Source: Rhabditoides inermis
Lineage: Eukaryota > Nematoda > Chromadorea > Rhabditida > Rhabditidae
Length of the DNA: 64,000 nt
Assembly (NCBI GenBank): GCA_963966185.1
Contig: CAWZYM010000158.1
Span: forward strand, 62,001-126,000
Direction of reading: 5' to 3'
The position numbers and the translations under genes are program-made. Position 1 is the stretch's first letter. Every line of letters starts with the position of its first letter. This document shows, piece by piece, positions 21,737 through 39,584 of this stretch. The notes under the pieces were generated by a model, which worked only from the letters and a program-made list of their open reading frames with translations, was not told the DNA's origin and ran no database searches.

Positions 21737-23138
21737 TCCCCTCTCTCTTCCTCTCTCTCTCTCCCATCTCTCTCTCTCTCTCTCTCTCTCTCGTTCTGCC
21801 TATTCTCTCTCCTCCTTCTTTCTACCTGCATTCCGAACGTGACCGGCCCCTTCTCGGCCACCCAATCCGCGATCTTTCCCTCATTCCGTGAAAGGGTACG
21901 GTAGTCCGAGATGTAGGTGCGGTTCTGTAATAGTTTTTGATACATAGTTGAAAATGAATTTCTAGAGAAAAAAAACGTCCGATTATATGATCAGATCTAT
22001 TTGTTATTTGTTTTGAAAATGAAACGTATATATTTGGGGAAGTTGGTATGCAAAACACAAAACGAATAACACAATTTTTTTTTAATAATTCGTACCTGTT
22101 GCTTGATATTGCACTTATCGGCCTGCTTTCCAACGTACGGATACGTGGATTCCAACTCCAGACCCTCGGACTTGATGAAACTGAAAACAAAACAAAACAT
22201 TTTTAAGATCCTGTACACAAGATAGTTAAAGGCACAGGGGCGTTTAGAACTACCAAGGTTCATCGAAATTAACTATTGAAAACTTGGCAAAAATGATTGC
22301 ACGTAGCGGGAATCGAACCGGCATAGTATTGTCCACAAACCGTGACCACAACACTACAACGACATGTTGTGTTGTCGAACTCATATCGACGAGGTCCGCA
22401 CAAAGCTCAACTTTCTGATAAGCATTTTGGCGGGAAGTTCGAATTCGCCTTACCAAGCTTCGCACGTGCACATGTTGGTGAGTGTGTAGGTAAAGCGGAA
22501 ACGCCGTTCTTTCGCGTTTTCTTTGATGGTTTCGTGTTTCTTTGGGTCAAGCAATAAAACAAAGTCAAAAACTAAGCGCCCCTGTGACTTTAATGTTGAT
22601 GTTCATACCAAATAACTCACAGCTTACAGGTCAAAAAAGGAGATCAATCTCACATGTTCTATGCAATTTACAAACCACGAATAAGCACCCCTGGTAGTAC
22701 CCTCGCCCTCACCGGAACGCATACGGCCTGTATCCCCCGTTGCACCCGTTGTTCGAGTGATCGCAGTCGACTAGCTCCTGCTCCGAATACGAAGACAATT
22801 GACCTGCATGCATGATTATGCTTTAAGAAGAACTGATTCAAAATTTCATTTTGAAATGAAAGGTACTGATACACACCAGTCTTGATGGCGACAGCTGACT
22901 CAGTGGCAGAGACGGCGGCGAAGGCCCAGCAAGAACCACACGAACCTAGGGGGATGGTCTCTCTCTCTCTCCATCTCTCTCTCTCTCTCCTTCTCTCTCT
23001 CCATCTCTCTCTCTCTCTCTCTCTCTTCGACTCACCCTGGTTCTTCACCGCTCCAACCACCTTCTTATCCCTCCAGTCCATGGAGGCGGGACGACCCTCG
23101 CCTGAAAAGGAAGGAATGGAGAGAAAGAGAGAGGGAGG

Positions 23139-23186
<48 letters not shown>

Positions 23187-23405
23187 GATAGTCACATACC
23201 CCCGAGAGCGGCTCCCTCCGCCCCCTCCCATCTCTCTCCATCCGGCGTGATACGATCCGTGTACGAACGAGACAGCATCTGACATAGGATATTGTTAGGT
23301 ACGTTTCGTTTGCATGCTTTAAAGTTTTTATAATTCTTTAAAACAATTGCCTTTGTGTGCCGATGGTATTTTTCGTTCAAAAAAGAGCACTGTTATTGGT
23401 TATTC

Positions 23406-23499
<94 letters not shown>

Positions 23500-24713
23500 A
23501 TGAGATTAACCTAAAGTGGAGTTGATCATGATTGCATATTCTATGAGCTGTTTTTTCACTTTGACGTCTCTCTTTCTCCCTCCCTCTCTCCCCCACTCTC
23601 TTCTCTCTATCTCCTCTCTCTCTCTTCCTCTCTCTCTCCCTTTCTCTCTCCTTCCCTCCCTCTCTCCCCCACTCTCCTCCCTCTATCTCTCTCTCCCTCT
23701 CTCACCCTCCTCAGCTCCGCTTCATTTCTATCCGTGAACTCGCTCCACTCGTAGTCCATTCCGGGCTCCTCCCTCTCCAACTCCTCGTATTCCTAAATGA
23801 GTCGATAATCAATAAGAACGAGAGAGAGGGAGGGAGGGAGGGAGAGAGAGAGAGGGAGAGAGAGGGAGGAGGGAGAGAGAGAGGGAGAGAGAGATGCGCA
23901 CCTGCACATTGTCTACGAACACATTGAATCGATATAGGTATTCGTCAGCTGTGGTGTAGTAGCGGTCGAATCTGAATACGTTTGGAAAAAAATCATTACA
24001 TCTGGGCGTCTAACCCAAGTTACTAGACCAATATGTATCCAAATCAATATCTTGTGCGTGTTATTGTATATGACGTGAATGAAAATAGCTAGCCGATATG
24101 TTTCAGCTCTTATATAAATACGAAGAACAATGTGTTCCATAAGAATACGCCGATTTTATAACGCTGATCCGGTCATACATACAATCACCACCCACAATAC
24201 TGATTTGTTATGCGTTACTTCTGATTTTCTGATTGTCCGTTGCGAACGGATAATTACGAACAAGTCGATATGTTTCAGCTTAGACACAAACCAGAAGAAA
24301 ACAATGCGCCATAATAACATGTATACTATATTCTTTTTCTCTTCCCCGTGGTGTGCGGTCGGGTCCTCATTTTGCCCGCCGCCGCCGAATGATCGGTCAT
24401 CGACAAGAATCCTTCCCGAGTAACCAGTGAGGCGGCGGGAAGTACCCTCACGTGGAAGCAGCTATGGCGCGAGGAGATACCGATTGACATGGAAGCAAAA
24501 GAAACCCCGGACGTCTACACGTCAAGAATGGTACTCTAATGGTCCGGGAATGATTATCGATCAAGTATCGTCTTCCCACAACTAACTTTGTCAGCCTACC
24601 TGTTTTCCCCGGCGTTAGCCTATTATGTAGCTATGTAGCATCCTAGGCACTACTGTATGCTTGATATCATTATGATTGTGTTGTCATATTCAGATATAAC
24701 GATTCCGGATAAA

Positions 24714-24773
<60 letters not shown>

Positions 24774-25541
24774 ACTATATCATATTATCACCCAAAAAAA
24801 CTACCTTACACATGCCTCAAACCCCACTCACTTCTGGCAGTACTCCCTAAACATAGGAATGTAGGGGATCTGGTCGTCGCGGGCATACGACTCGAGAGAG
24901 AACTGAGAATAAACAAGTAAACAAGCAAGTAAACAAGCAAGTAAACAGACAAGTGAACAAGCAAGTAAACAAGCAAGTAAACAAGCAAGTAAACAAACAA
25001 GTAAACAGACAAGTAAACCCACCCTGTTTCTGTTGAGGCAGTAGCGCACTCCGAGGACCAGCATCCAGAATATGGTGAATAGCTGCATGTAGCGTATGAA
25101 CTGGTGCCGGAAGTGAGACGCCTCGGTGACGGCACTGAAACAAAAAGAGTTCACATTATTCACAAACACTTTCCATCAACTTCATCTCTGATGAGACTCC
25201 GAGTTGATGGAAGGCTCAAGTGGTAAGATGCTAGGAGTCGAAACCACTTGATCCAAATTCGTGTTTTTCTTTGTGATTACTCTATTGCGTGTTATTGATT
25301 AACAATTTCGGAATGAACCTACTTGTCTATGCCATCGCACTGAAAGACCTTGTACACCGTTGTTTACAATATTTAGATTTTTCCTCTGTTTTTGTTTCTC
25401 GAAATGAATAGCGTACTTGTCTAGCTGCCTCTCCTCCCTCCTCCACTGCTCCCTCTGCTCCCTCTGCTCCGTCTGCTCCTTCTCCTTCCTGCCCTCCTCA
25501 GGATCCTCCAGGGGCAATTTCTTGTGAAGCTGCGGCCACAT
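21163..25541 (-). CDS. Membrane-anchored papain-family (cathepsin L-like) cysteine protease
   Basis: Fourteen exons in order: 25541-25417, 25134-25023, 24902-24832, 23971-23902, 23792-23706, 23278-23200, 23101-23036, 22945-22877, 22803-22713, 22180-22096, 21924-21826, 21666-21601, 21396-21340, 21282-21163; 398 residues. The N-terminus is a cytosolic Glu/Gln/Arg-rich stretch (residues 1-45) followed by one hydrophobic segment ([15 protein letters not shown]), predicting a type II membrane protein. An I29-like propeptide follows ([12 protein letters not shown]). The mature protease begins near [10 protein letters not shown]. It has the active-site CGSCWAFA, the GCNGGY loop, the catalytic His in [10 protein letters not shown] and the Asn in VKNSWG. 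All catalytic residues are present, so it should be active on the lumenal or extracellular side. One intron is almost wholly GA repeat. Confidence 0.93.
21675..21795. repeat. (CT)n-rich intron of the protease gene
   Basis: About 120 bases of CT (GA on the coding strand) fill nearly the whole intron between exons 21924-21826 and 21666-21601. Similar tracts occupy neighbouring introns at 22957-23029 (CT) and 23104-23190 (GA). Confidence 0.9.
22226..22593. mobile_element. MITE-like element with 22-bp terminal inverted repeats and tRNA-like interior
   Basis: The left end (22226-22247, TTAAAGGCACAGGGGCG...) and right end (22572-22593) are inverted copies matching at 20 of 22 bases. Both ends carry TTAA, the target preferred by piggyBac-type transposons. 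On the minus strand the interior contains a B-box-like GGTTCGATTCC (22309-22319) preceded by a tRNA-like A-box region, so a tRNA-derived unit appears to have been captured. The element is 368 bases long, encodes no protein, and lies in an intron of the cysteine protease gene. Confidence 0.75.
23410..23495. repeat. (TA)n microsatellite
   Basis: About 86 bases of uninterrupted TA in an intron of the protease gene. This would form a cruciform or slipped structure and be prone to length error. Confidence 0.95.
23567..23712. repeat. Pyrimidine-rich CT/CCCT tract
   Basis: About 140 bases of C and T only, with CCCTCTC-type units, ending near the donor of the exon at 23706-23792. A complementary GA tract lies at 23820-23895. 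Confidence 0.8.
24717..24772. repeat. (TTGA)n tetranucleotide array
   Basis: About 14 tandem copies of GATT/TTGA in the long intron between exons 24902-24832 and 23971-23902. Confidence 0.95.
24906..25018. repeat. Tandem array of GTAAACAAGCAA-like units (forkhead-type core)
   Basis: Roughly nine units of about 12 bases fill the intron between exons 25134-25023 and 24902-24832. Seven units contain GTAAACA, the consensus core bound by FOXO/DAF-16 and related forkhead factors. Related but shorter arrays occur at 52312-52362 in the EndoU gene and near 9490-9520. Confidence 0.8.
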
Positions 25542-26051
25542 ACTGGATATTTGTTATACGTTTCATTCTTAAATATGAACAGACACGAGGGCGTCAGGAC
25601 AATATTTTCTCAACGTTCAAATAGGTGCGAACCGAAAAATTAGATGTACAAAAATATTTCGCAATCAAAACATGAATACGCTTCATACATCACTTTTACG
25701 GAGTCACTATATTTTCAATATCTAACTGAACTCAATCAGTTTAGAACTAAAAAATCGAATGAAAATAGAAAAAAAAGTGATCGCGCCAGAACAAACGTAG
25801 CGCGAAACTAACGTATCAAACTATTCAAAAGTCAACTTTGCGATCAATGAACCCATCCCTTATCCTGACAGTCGATTTTGCTGATCGCTCGATCCCCCTT
25901 CTCCCACACTGTCGCCTCCCTTTAGATAAGACCAGCTGATATAACGCTTATCATAAAATGCATTTTATCGTGCTCAGGAAGAATTACATGGATAAATAGG
26001 GGGCCTACTACTAAACTACGATGAATCTATGCCGATCGAGAAATCGATAAA
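25542..26051. other. Intergenic gap between tandem minus-strand genes
   Basis: About 510 bases of AT-rich DNA without coding signal. It should contain the promoter of the protease gene and the 3' end of the ShKT-type gene. Confidence 0.6.
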
Positions 26052-26328
26052 TCAATAGCAGAGGTTGCAGCTGGCGGCGCAGTACTGCCTCTTCTGGGCG
26101 TCCGTGTAGAAGGTGGACGAGCAGAAGCCGTTCTGCTTCCACGTCGCGCACCTGGAATCGATTGATTAGATCGATCGATAAATCGATAAATCGATAATCG
26201 ATTGCACTCACGACGTGCCCTGGTCGACGCAAACTCCTCCGTTGGGGGACATGGTGGTGCCGAAGCCAGAGTCTGGAGAGAGGGGGGTGGGAAAGGAGAG
26301 AGAGAGATGAGAGAGATAAGAGAGAGGG

Positions 26329-26372
<44 letters not shown>

Positions 26373-26849
26373 CACTGGTGCAGTATCCGCACGTCTTCTT
26401 GCAGTTGGTCTTCACGAACGACTGCATGTCAATGTTCCTGAAAACATTTTTCAACTTTGTATCTAATACTGTATTCGAACCACTTTGGTTCATACATTCC
26501 ATCTACAGTAACCCACATTCCATCTACCGTACCCCCCATAACCCCTACCGTACCTGCAGATGGACACATCGTTGGCGCACTCGATCACCGCATCCACACA
26601 CCCGCCCTCCAGACAGAAACCGCACACGTTCGGGCAGTCAGCCGCCAGGATCTATACGGTGGGTTAGAGGTTACTGTAGTTTGAATGAGGATTACGGTAC
26701 CTCACGCCATTGCGGGTCCTTGCACTGCGCCTGTGTCACCTTCTCGCAGACGGTGCGAGGGTCTGAAGAGAGAGAGGGAGTGAGAGAGAGAGAGAAAGAG
26801 AGAGAGAGGGAGAGAGAGAGAGAGAGAGGGAGAGAGAGAGAGAGAGAGG

Positions 26850-26911
<62 letters not shown>

Positions 26912-26932
26912 GGAGAGAGAGAGAGAGAGAGG

Positions 26933-27014
<82 letters not shown>

Positions 27015-27047
27015 GGAGAGAGAGAGAGAGAGGGAGAGAGAGAGAGA

Positions 27048-27084
<37 letters not shown>

Positions 27085-28187
27085 GGAGAGAGAGAGAGAG
27101 AGAGGGAGAGAGAGAGAGAGAGAGGGAGTGAGAGAGAGAGGGGAGAAAGGGAGGAGGGGGGAGTGAGAGACTGACACTCTGCGTTCCTGCACGTGTATTC
27201 GGGTGTCTGGCAGCAGAACCCGCACTGCTTGGGGCACATGGCGATCGCCGCCTGTTTCTGGTTCTCGTCCGGAGCCGCAGACACCTATACGTTTCTTATA
27301 TTTTATATTTATTAAATTTTTGTATCTATTTATTACTGCCGGGATAAACAATGTGTCAAATATACAATGAATGTACAGTGAATCTACTCTCATGAAATGT
27401 GATTAGAACTATACGTTCCATAGAATACCGGCATTTGATTGATTTTATTCAAGAAGTTGTCAAGTTGCTATTATCACTACTAGAGTCTATGTAACTGTAC
27501 TGTAAGTGAGAAACGTATGAAACATTCTAAAACTAGTTGAGAAGTGTACCTGGAAGCAGTTGGCGTTCCTCTCGGTCGTTCCTCCCACGGCGAGGTCCGT
27601 CGCGAACAGAACCTGCAAGGGGTACGGTAGGGGTGGTGTGAGTACGGTATAGAGTACTGTAGAACAAGTTGCCATACGGTCTACGTTTTGTTCTAATGGA
27701 CTTTTATAACTAGTATGATTATGCGTGTGTGTGTTAGGCGAATCACGAAAGATATCGTTTGGGAAAGTGTTTCGCGATCATTATGTTTCACCAGCCGGTC
27801 ACATCCACCCCCCGATTAGATGGCCAATGTTTTTTCGAGCACCGCTCGCAATACGCAATACCCTAAAAACCTTAAATTTCATTTCAACAAGTGTCATACT
27901 TCTTTTCGTACTTTGTACAGACTTACTACGGTACTTCGTATTACTATTTTTTAATAACCAGTAATCATCAACACGATACTACCGCACCTTGCACGCCGAG
28001 TCACTGATCTTGTTGTCGCAGTTGAACGCCTTGTCAGTGTACTGTAATGATTACCGTAATCTCAATTCAATCTACAGTATCCCCTTACCGCAGGGGCAGT
28101 TCCTCCGCTGGTACAGTTGGTATCGATTGGTGCGGTGGCATAGGCGCCAACCATCAGAAGAGAGCCGATTAGGACTGAGCGAAGCAT
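26052..28187 (-). CDS. Secreted multi-ShKT-domain protein
   Basis: Nine exons in order: 28187-28089, 28041-27988, 27612-27550, 27284-27176, 26762-26701, 26651-26554, 26437-26376, 26272-26212, 26151-26052; 235 residues. A signal peptide (MLRSVLIGSLLMVGAYA) is followed by three or four six-Cys modules, each ending in C-x2-x-C-G-x-C type turns (CPKQCGFC, CPNVCGFC, CKKTCGYC, CAASCNLC), the ShKT pattern. Nematodes use many such proteins as secreted, disulfide-rich extracellular components, often in gut, gland or cuticle. The modules show no catalytic residues. The exon junction at 27176/26762 is ambiguous by a few bases because the intron there is a GA/CT repeat of about 400 bases. A TATA-like TATATAA lies about 90 bases upstream, at 28276-28282 on the minus strand. 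Confidence 0.88.
26767..27166. repeat. 400-base (GA)n tract with regular GG and AA interruptions
   Basis: GA dinucleotides with recurrent GGGA and AAAG interruptions every 10-30 bases, forming a second-order repeat. It fills the intron between 27176 and 26762 of the ShKT-type gene. On the coding strand it is a very long polypyrimidine tract immediately before an acceptor. All six frames read as low-complexity. Confidence 0.95.
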
Positions 28188-29346
28188 ACTGTAACTGGCA
28201 GGATTACTGTCGAAACCGTAAAATACTGTAAATTGACAACAATGCTGAAAGTGAAGTGACTGTGATCTGCTCACCTTATATACTCGCCTCAGGGCATTGT
28301 ATCCTTGGTTGGCCATCCCGATATCAGCTGATCAAGCGGGGCTCATTTGAATATGCGTGAATCCCTGTCCGACTCTCTCGTGTTTACACACTCTCTAGCC
28401 GTCTGTGGCGCATGCAAATGTGCTAACACCGTGCGTGTTTGTCCACCTGTAGAGAGAAGGGGGAGAAGGGTGGATACTGTATTTGCTTTGTGTCGCCACT
28501 GTAGCCAGTCGATGCATTGTCCATAGTCCATTGTTGGGAGAGAAAAATCCCCGTGTAAACTCAAACGGTTAAATACTTGTAAGTGAAAATGTTGCGAAAG
28601 TGTTCTCAAATTGGCCTATGTGGTGTATTTGGTTATGTTTCACGATTCAGTTGTATCCAGTCACTGATCAAACGAACATTTTTTTATCGAGCTTTAAGTG
28701 ATCAAACAATCCAAATATTCACAACCGCAACTTGCAAACAATGTACTATGTTATAGAAAACATTGTAATCCACTGCAATAACGATAAACAAACGTACTGA
28801 CGATGACGCGAGGGAAAAAAATGGTTGATGAACCTGGCATCTCTACGTTTCACGAATTGGTTATAACTGACCGTGTTTCGATGTTTTAATTATTTTTCGA
28901 GCTTAGCTCGCGGTGAACAAAAATATTTCATATTGAGACTTTCTTCTGCGTTCCTAGAGTTGTAGGTATGTTTTTAAAAGTATTCCACTTCGTGTAGGGC
29001 CTGCCTGTCTTCATAAGTTTTACAACATACTACATACTTTATTACAAATCGCACATAGATGTAACACAATTATGAAGAAGACGCCACTGTGCTGCTGATA
29101 GCTCACTGATCAGATTAGCAGTTGTGAAAACATATCGAGAGTAGTTTCAATTCGAAGTCGTTTGAAGAGACTGACTAGTTCAAGCACTTGATGTGAACAA
29201 AACGGGAACAGACGAACAACAAACGCAATAACTTTTTATCGATCAGCAAACGAATAGTATATGTGTTGAAAGCACTGGATAGTCGGAGATTTCTGCTCCA
29301 TAGAATATGTGAGGATAAACAGTAACAAATGAAGAATACATACAAT
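28188..29346. other. Intergenic gap, AT-rich
   Basis: Promoter region of the ShKT-type gene (first 150 bases) and the 3' flank of the large M13 homologue. No gene, RNA or repeat family recognised. Confidence 0.6.
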
Positions 29347-35956
<6,610 letters not shown>

Positions 35957-36257
35957 TCCAGGAATACGGTAAGGGAGGCACTCGGGTACTGTACTTGAGG
36001 TACGCAGGTACGGTACTCGATCAATACTCGCACTTGTACGGCGGTGCTGTCACCCTTGGAGGCGAAATTGATAGGGCGTGTGTTACGGTGGCTGATCGCG
36101 AGTGATTAGGTCCCTCCCCGTCTGACTCTCTCGCGGGCGCGCACTCTCTCGCCGACTGTCTCACCGGGGGGATGAGCGGGACCACTTGAAGTATCGAGGA
36201 AAGCAGCCGGTCAGGGCTAATGGACGGATTAGCAGCGAGACAAACAAACAAGAGAGG

Positions 36258-36288
<31 letters not shown>

Positions 36289-36402
36289 TCAGTGATACAA
36301 TCAGAACAGGTAGTCTAGAGTTGCACTCATCGGATAAGGCGAAAATTTAAAGCTTTATAACACAACAAAAACAAAGACAGTTTCGTAATCTGATAACTGT
36401 TT
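35957..36402. other. Intergenic gap between tandem minus-strand genes
   Basis: About 440 bases containing GACA tetranucleotides (about 36262-36290) and the probable promoter of the M13 homologue. No gene seen. Confidence 0.6.
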
Positions 36403-36913
36403 TTACTGGCGGTTCTCGTTCGCCGCCCACTCTTCGAACTCTCGCTGCCACTGCGCTACCAGTGCGGGGAACTCGCGCACACCACGACAGAACCTGTAAT
36501 CAACACATGGCATACGGTACAGTCCATGACACAATCGTGGCGGGACCACTCACCCGCACTCGTCAGTCGGCTGCTTGTTGGCGACGTTGCAGAAGGGAGG
36601 GCTGGAGCAGTGTCGATAGACGTCGTCGTCGTTCAGAAGGCGCACCTCGTGCACGCTGACGTCACGCAAAGAGGCAGAGTGACGGCGACACACGACCTGC
36701 GAGTATTGGAGGGATAGAAACAGAAATCAATCGATACTCTCTAGAAGGGATATCCATTGAGTATCGATTGATTGTTGCTGATGACTCACCACGATCCTCT
36801 GTCCAGTGATGCTTGTGAGAATGAGGGAAAGACAGTGACAGCCGGGGGAGGAACAAGGCTCCTCGGAGTCCACTAGCCAGTCTTCCGTGAGAAGGGAGAG
36901 GGGGGACTGAACG

Positions 36914-36958
<45 letters not shown>

Positions 36959-37411
36959 CTCTCTCTCTCTACCATTTCAACTGGAGAGATCATTGCCGAC
37001 TCGTCGTTGTTGATGCCCAACCGGATGTTGTAGAGACGCGACCCGTCTTGCCACTCCTGGGTTAACTGATGTAAGAGGGAGAGAGAGAGCGAGGGAGAGA
37101 GGGAGAGAGAGGAGAGGGGAGAGAGAGAGCCTACCTTGACGACCCTGTTGATCTCTGTGTTGGGGTCGAACGTGTTGTTCTGGTCCGCCTGCCCACACGC
37201 GTACACCTCCACGCATCGCAGCTCCGGAAACGCGGGCAGACGGCGGAACGTCGAGCGCGGCGCGTACACCCGCTCCACCATAGCTCCCTGCGCGCGATCA
37301 AATCCCGCCCACCGTAGCCCCGCCCACTCACCAGCTCGCCCCATCCGTCGTGCGGCAGCGGCGGGTAGCGGCGGTTCTCGTAGAGAGAGTAGAAGACGTC
37401 TAGAGAGAATG

Positions 37412-37464
<53 letters not shown>

Positions 37465-38974
37465 ATAGAGAACCACCCACCGGCCATGATGTTGAGACGG
37501 ACTTCGGTGGAGCGAATGACACGCAGAAACGACATCAGCGCGTCCGTATCAGCCTGAACAATATGATAGAAACAGTCAATCGATAATCAATCGATCTGCC
37601 GGGTTTCACATCACTGAAAAAAACGATACGTTCAGTGGGCAACTCCTCTTGCCATGGAGGTGGATTGTTGGTAACAAGAAAAGCCCACCTGTGTGGTGAC
37701 TTTGCGAGAGGTGTCGAACAGCCATAGCTTGCTGGTGCGGAGACCGCCCGAGTCACCTACGGCGGACGAGAGACTGGACAGCTGCTGGCGCGACAACTAC
37801 AAGGGATCTCTCTCTCCTGACTATCTCTCTTTCTCTTTCTCCTGCCTATCTCTCTCTCTCTCCTTCCTCTCTATCTCTTACTTCCTCTCTCTCCTACCTC
37901 TCTTTCCTGCCTATCTCTCTCCCTCCTCTATATCTAGATCATCTCTCTCCCTCCCTCCCCCCCCCCCTCTCTCACTGACCACAGTGAGACTCATCTCGGC
38001 GTCCTCGTTCATTCCGGAGACGACCTTCCAGTAGTTGAGCCAGTGCTCGGCAGCCGACGCCTCGTCCCGCTTACCAATAGGAGTGCAGCCACACCTAAAC
38101 AGAAACGTTATTATTACATTGTTACTATAATGCATTGTTATATTGTTACTATAGTTTACATTTTTTTACTCTGTACAGCAAACTATTTAGAAAATGACAC
38201 GGCGAAGGCGCTGCCGGGGGCGCGGCTCAGTGGATAGAGCGTCCGTCTCTCAATTTCACGGTCGCTGGTTCGATCCCCCTCGGAGTCAACCATTCTTGTT
38301 AAATTTACCCAGCCCTTGTGGTGTGGCAATCCACTCTCATGGTAGCCAGAAGGCGTCACAGCACCATCTGCGGACTCAAGAACGGAATTCAAGACGTCCG
38401 ACGCCACCCAACCCAACTACCTCTGCTGACGTTGTCGTAATTCAAGAACCCCATCTTGTTCTCGACTAGGAGGACCCCGGATTCAACCGGTTAAACAAAA
38501 AAAGACGTCATTTGTTTTCACTCACTCGTACTGCGTATGGTTTCTGGCGACGGCCCATCGCCCGCACAGTCCTCCTCCATGCGAGAGAGAAGAACGGGAC
38601 GTCGCCCACTTGTACACCACCTAGTATTACGGTATCTAGGTATACGATATTCTACAGTACCTCCGTATTGCCGGTACTGCCCCGCCACACAATCGAACCA
38701 GTCAGACCGTTGTAGTGGAGAGTTGTGGGGAAGAGGCGAGCGAGCATCCGCGGGATCAACACCACTTCCCTGCAGGGCACTGTTCGCTCCGCCCCTTCTG
38801 GCCCCGCCCACTCACCGCATCTGCGGTCGGGTGGCGCAGCAGACGAGTAGATCAGTGGGCGGGAGATTGAGGAAGACTTGTTGGTGCAGTTCGGGCGGGA
38901 GATGATTCCAGACTGGGAGACGGGTGATTCAAAGCATGCAAAGAATGATCGCACCCACCATTCACAGAGTCCAT
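36403..38974 (-). CDS. F-box protein
   Basis: Thirteen exons in order: 38974-38959, 38912-38816, 38769-38661, 38620-38526, 38094-37980, 37796-37689, 37553-37481, 37399-37332, 37287-37135, 37065-36973, 36906-36790, 36696-36554, 36493-36403; 425 residues. The N-terminus (residues about 9-35, LPPELHQQVFLNLPPTDLLVCC) is an F-box, the motif that binds Skp1 and recruits substrates to SCF ubiquitin ligases. The remaining 380 residues have no family I can name. They are mixed alpha/beta, rich in aromatic and charged residues, with Cys pairs near the end. The first coding exon is only 16 bases. An adaptor role is inferred from the F-box alone. Confidence 0.78.
36920..36971. repeat. (CT)n microsatellite in the F-box gene
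   Basis: CT tract in an intron of the F-box gene. A complementary GA tract occupies the intron at 37409-37463, and a longer pyrimidine tract lies at 37804-37975. Confidence 0.9.
38214..38290 (+). repeat. tRNA-like sequence (probable SINE or tRNA remnant)
   Basis: An A-box-like GGCTCAGTGGATAGAGC with perfectly pairing D-stem halves (GCTC/GAGC) is followed after about 30 bases by a B-box (GGTTCGATCCC). The T-stem and acceptor stem do not pair convincingly, so this is unlikely to be a working tRNA gene. It lies in an intron of the F-box gene, antisense to it. Confidence 0.5.
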
Positions 38975-39584
38975 TGATGCGGAGTGTAAAACCGCCGCCC
39001 GCGCGAGAGAGAAAAGAGGAAATGATGTTCGAAAAGTCATTTTCGAAAATTCGGATGATGATTACACTGTGATTTGTCATCGTTCATAACAGCCATTGAT
39101 TATCGCACAACACACACAGTTTATTTTACGGATACGAACGGCTCGAACAGAAGTTATCGTTTGAGTACCAGATATTCAAATCGCCTCACTCATCAGCGAT
39201 AACACATCGAGGCCATATGAAGCAACTCGTGTTCACAGACGTAGTATAAAACATAATTATACAGACAAAGATTAATGTATTAATCAAATTTATTAGAGCC
39301 ACAAATTCGGGAAAAGGGGCTTCGGAATATTACAATATTTACATAATATACATAAGAAGAGCTGCGATTGTCGATTCGATCGATCCGTTCAATGTACACT
39401 GCGCTCTGAAACAAAATTCTACTATTCGGTGGTAAAAACATTTGTAAATTGAAAAGGTTATTTATAAAAGCCGTACTCACCAGAACTTTGTCAATACGTT
39501 TATTAGGTAGCGAGCGAAGCAGGGCAGAAACACCAAGATCAAGCAGAACATTGTTGGGGAGAGCACACAATGAATGGGATGCAT
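38975..39584. other. Intergenic gap with an unassigned two-exon open frame (minus, 39280-39570)
   Basis: On the minus strand an open frame reads SHSLCALPNNVLLDLG... up to a GTGAGT donor at about 39476. A TTTCAG acceptor at about 39408 joins a second stretch ending in TAA at 39280, next to AATAAA. No good ATG was found for this frame and no family is recognised. It could be the 3' part of a small gene or chance. Confidence 0.3.

Noticed and set aside
22226..22593. A functional tRNA gene inside the MITE-like element
   Set aside because: Only the A- and B-box-like parts are present; the acceptor stem does not form.
24905..25018. CRISPR-like array of 12-base units
   Set aside because: The units are direct tandem copies without unique spacers, in a eukaryotic intron.
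26378..27393. Frames of up to 262 codons through the GA tract
   Set aside because: Low-complexity translation of the repeat; the real ShKT-type exons are on the minus strand at both ends of the tract.
39280..39584. A second F-box gene starting near 39580
   Set aside because: The frame has no ATG and no downstream F-box features; the F-box gene has its own 16-base first exon at 38974.
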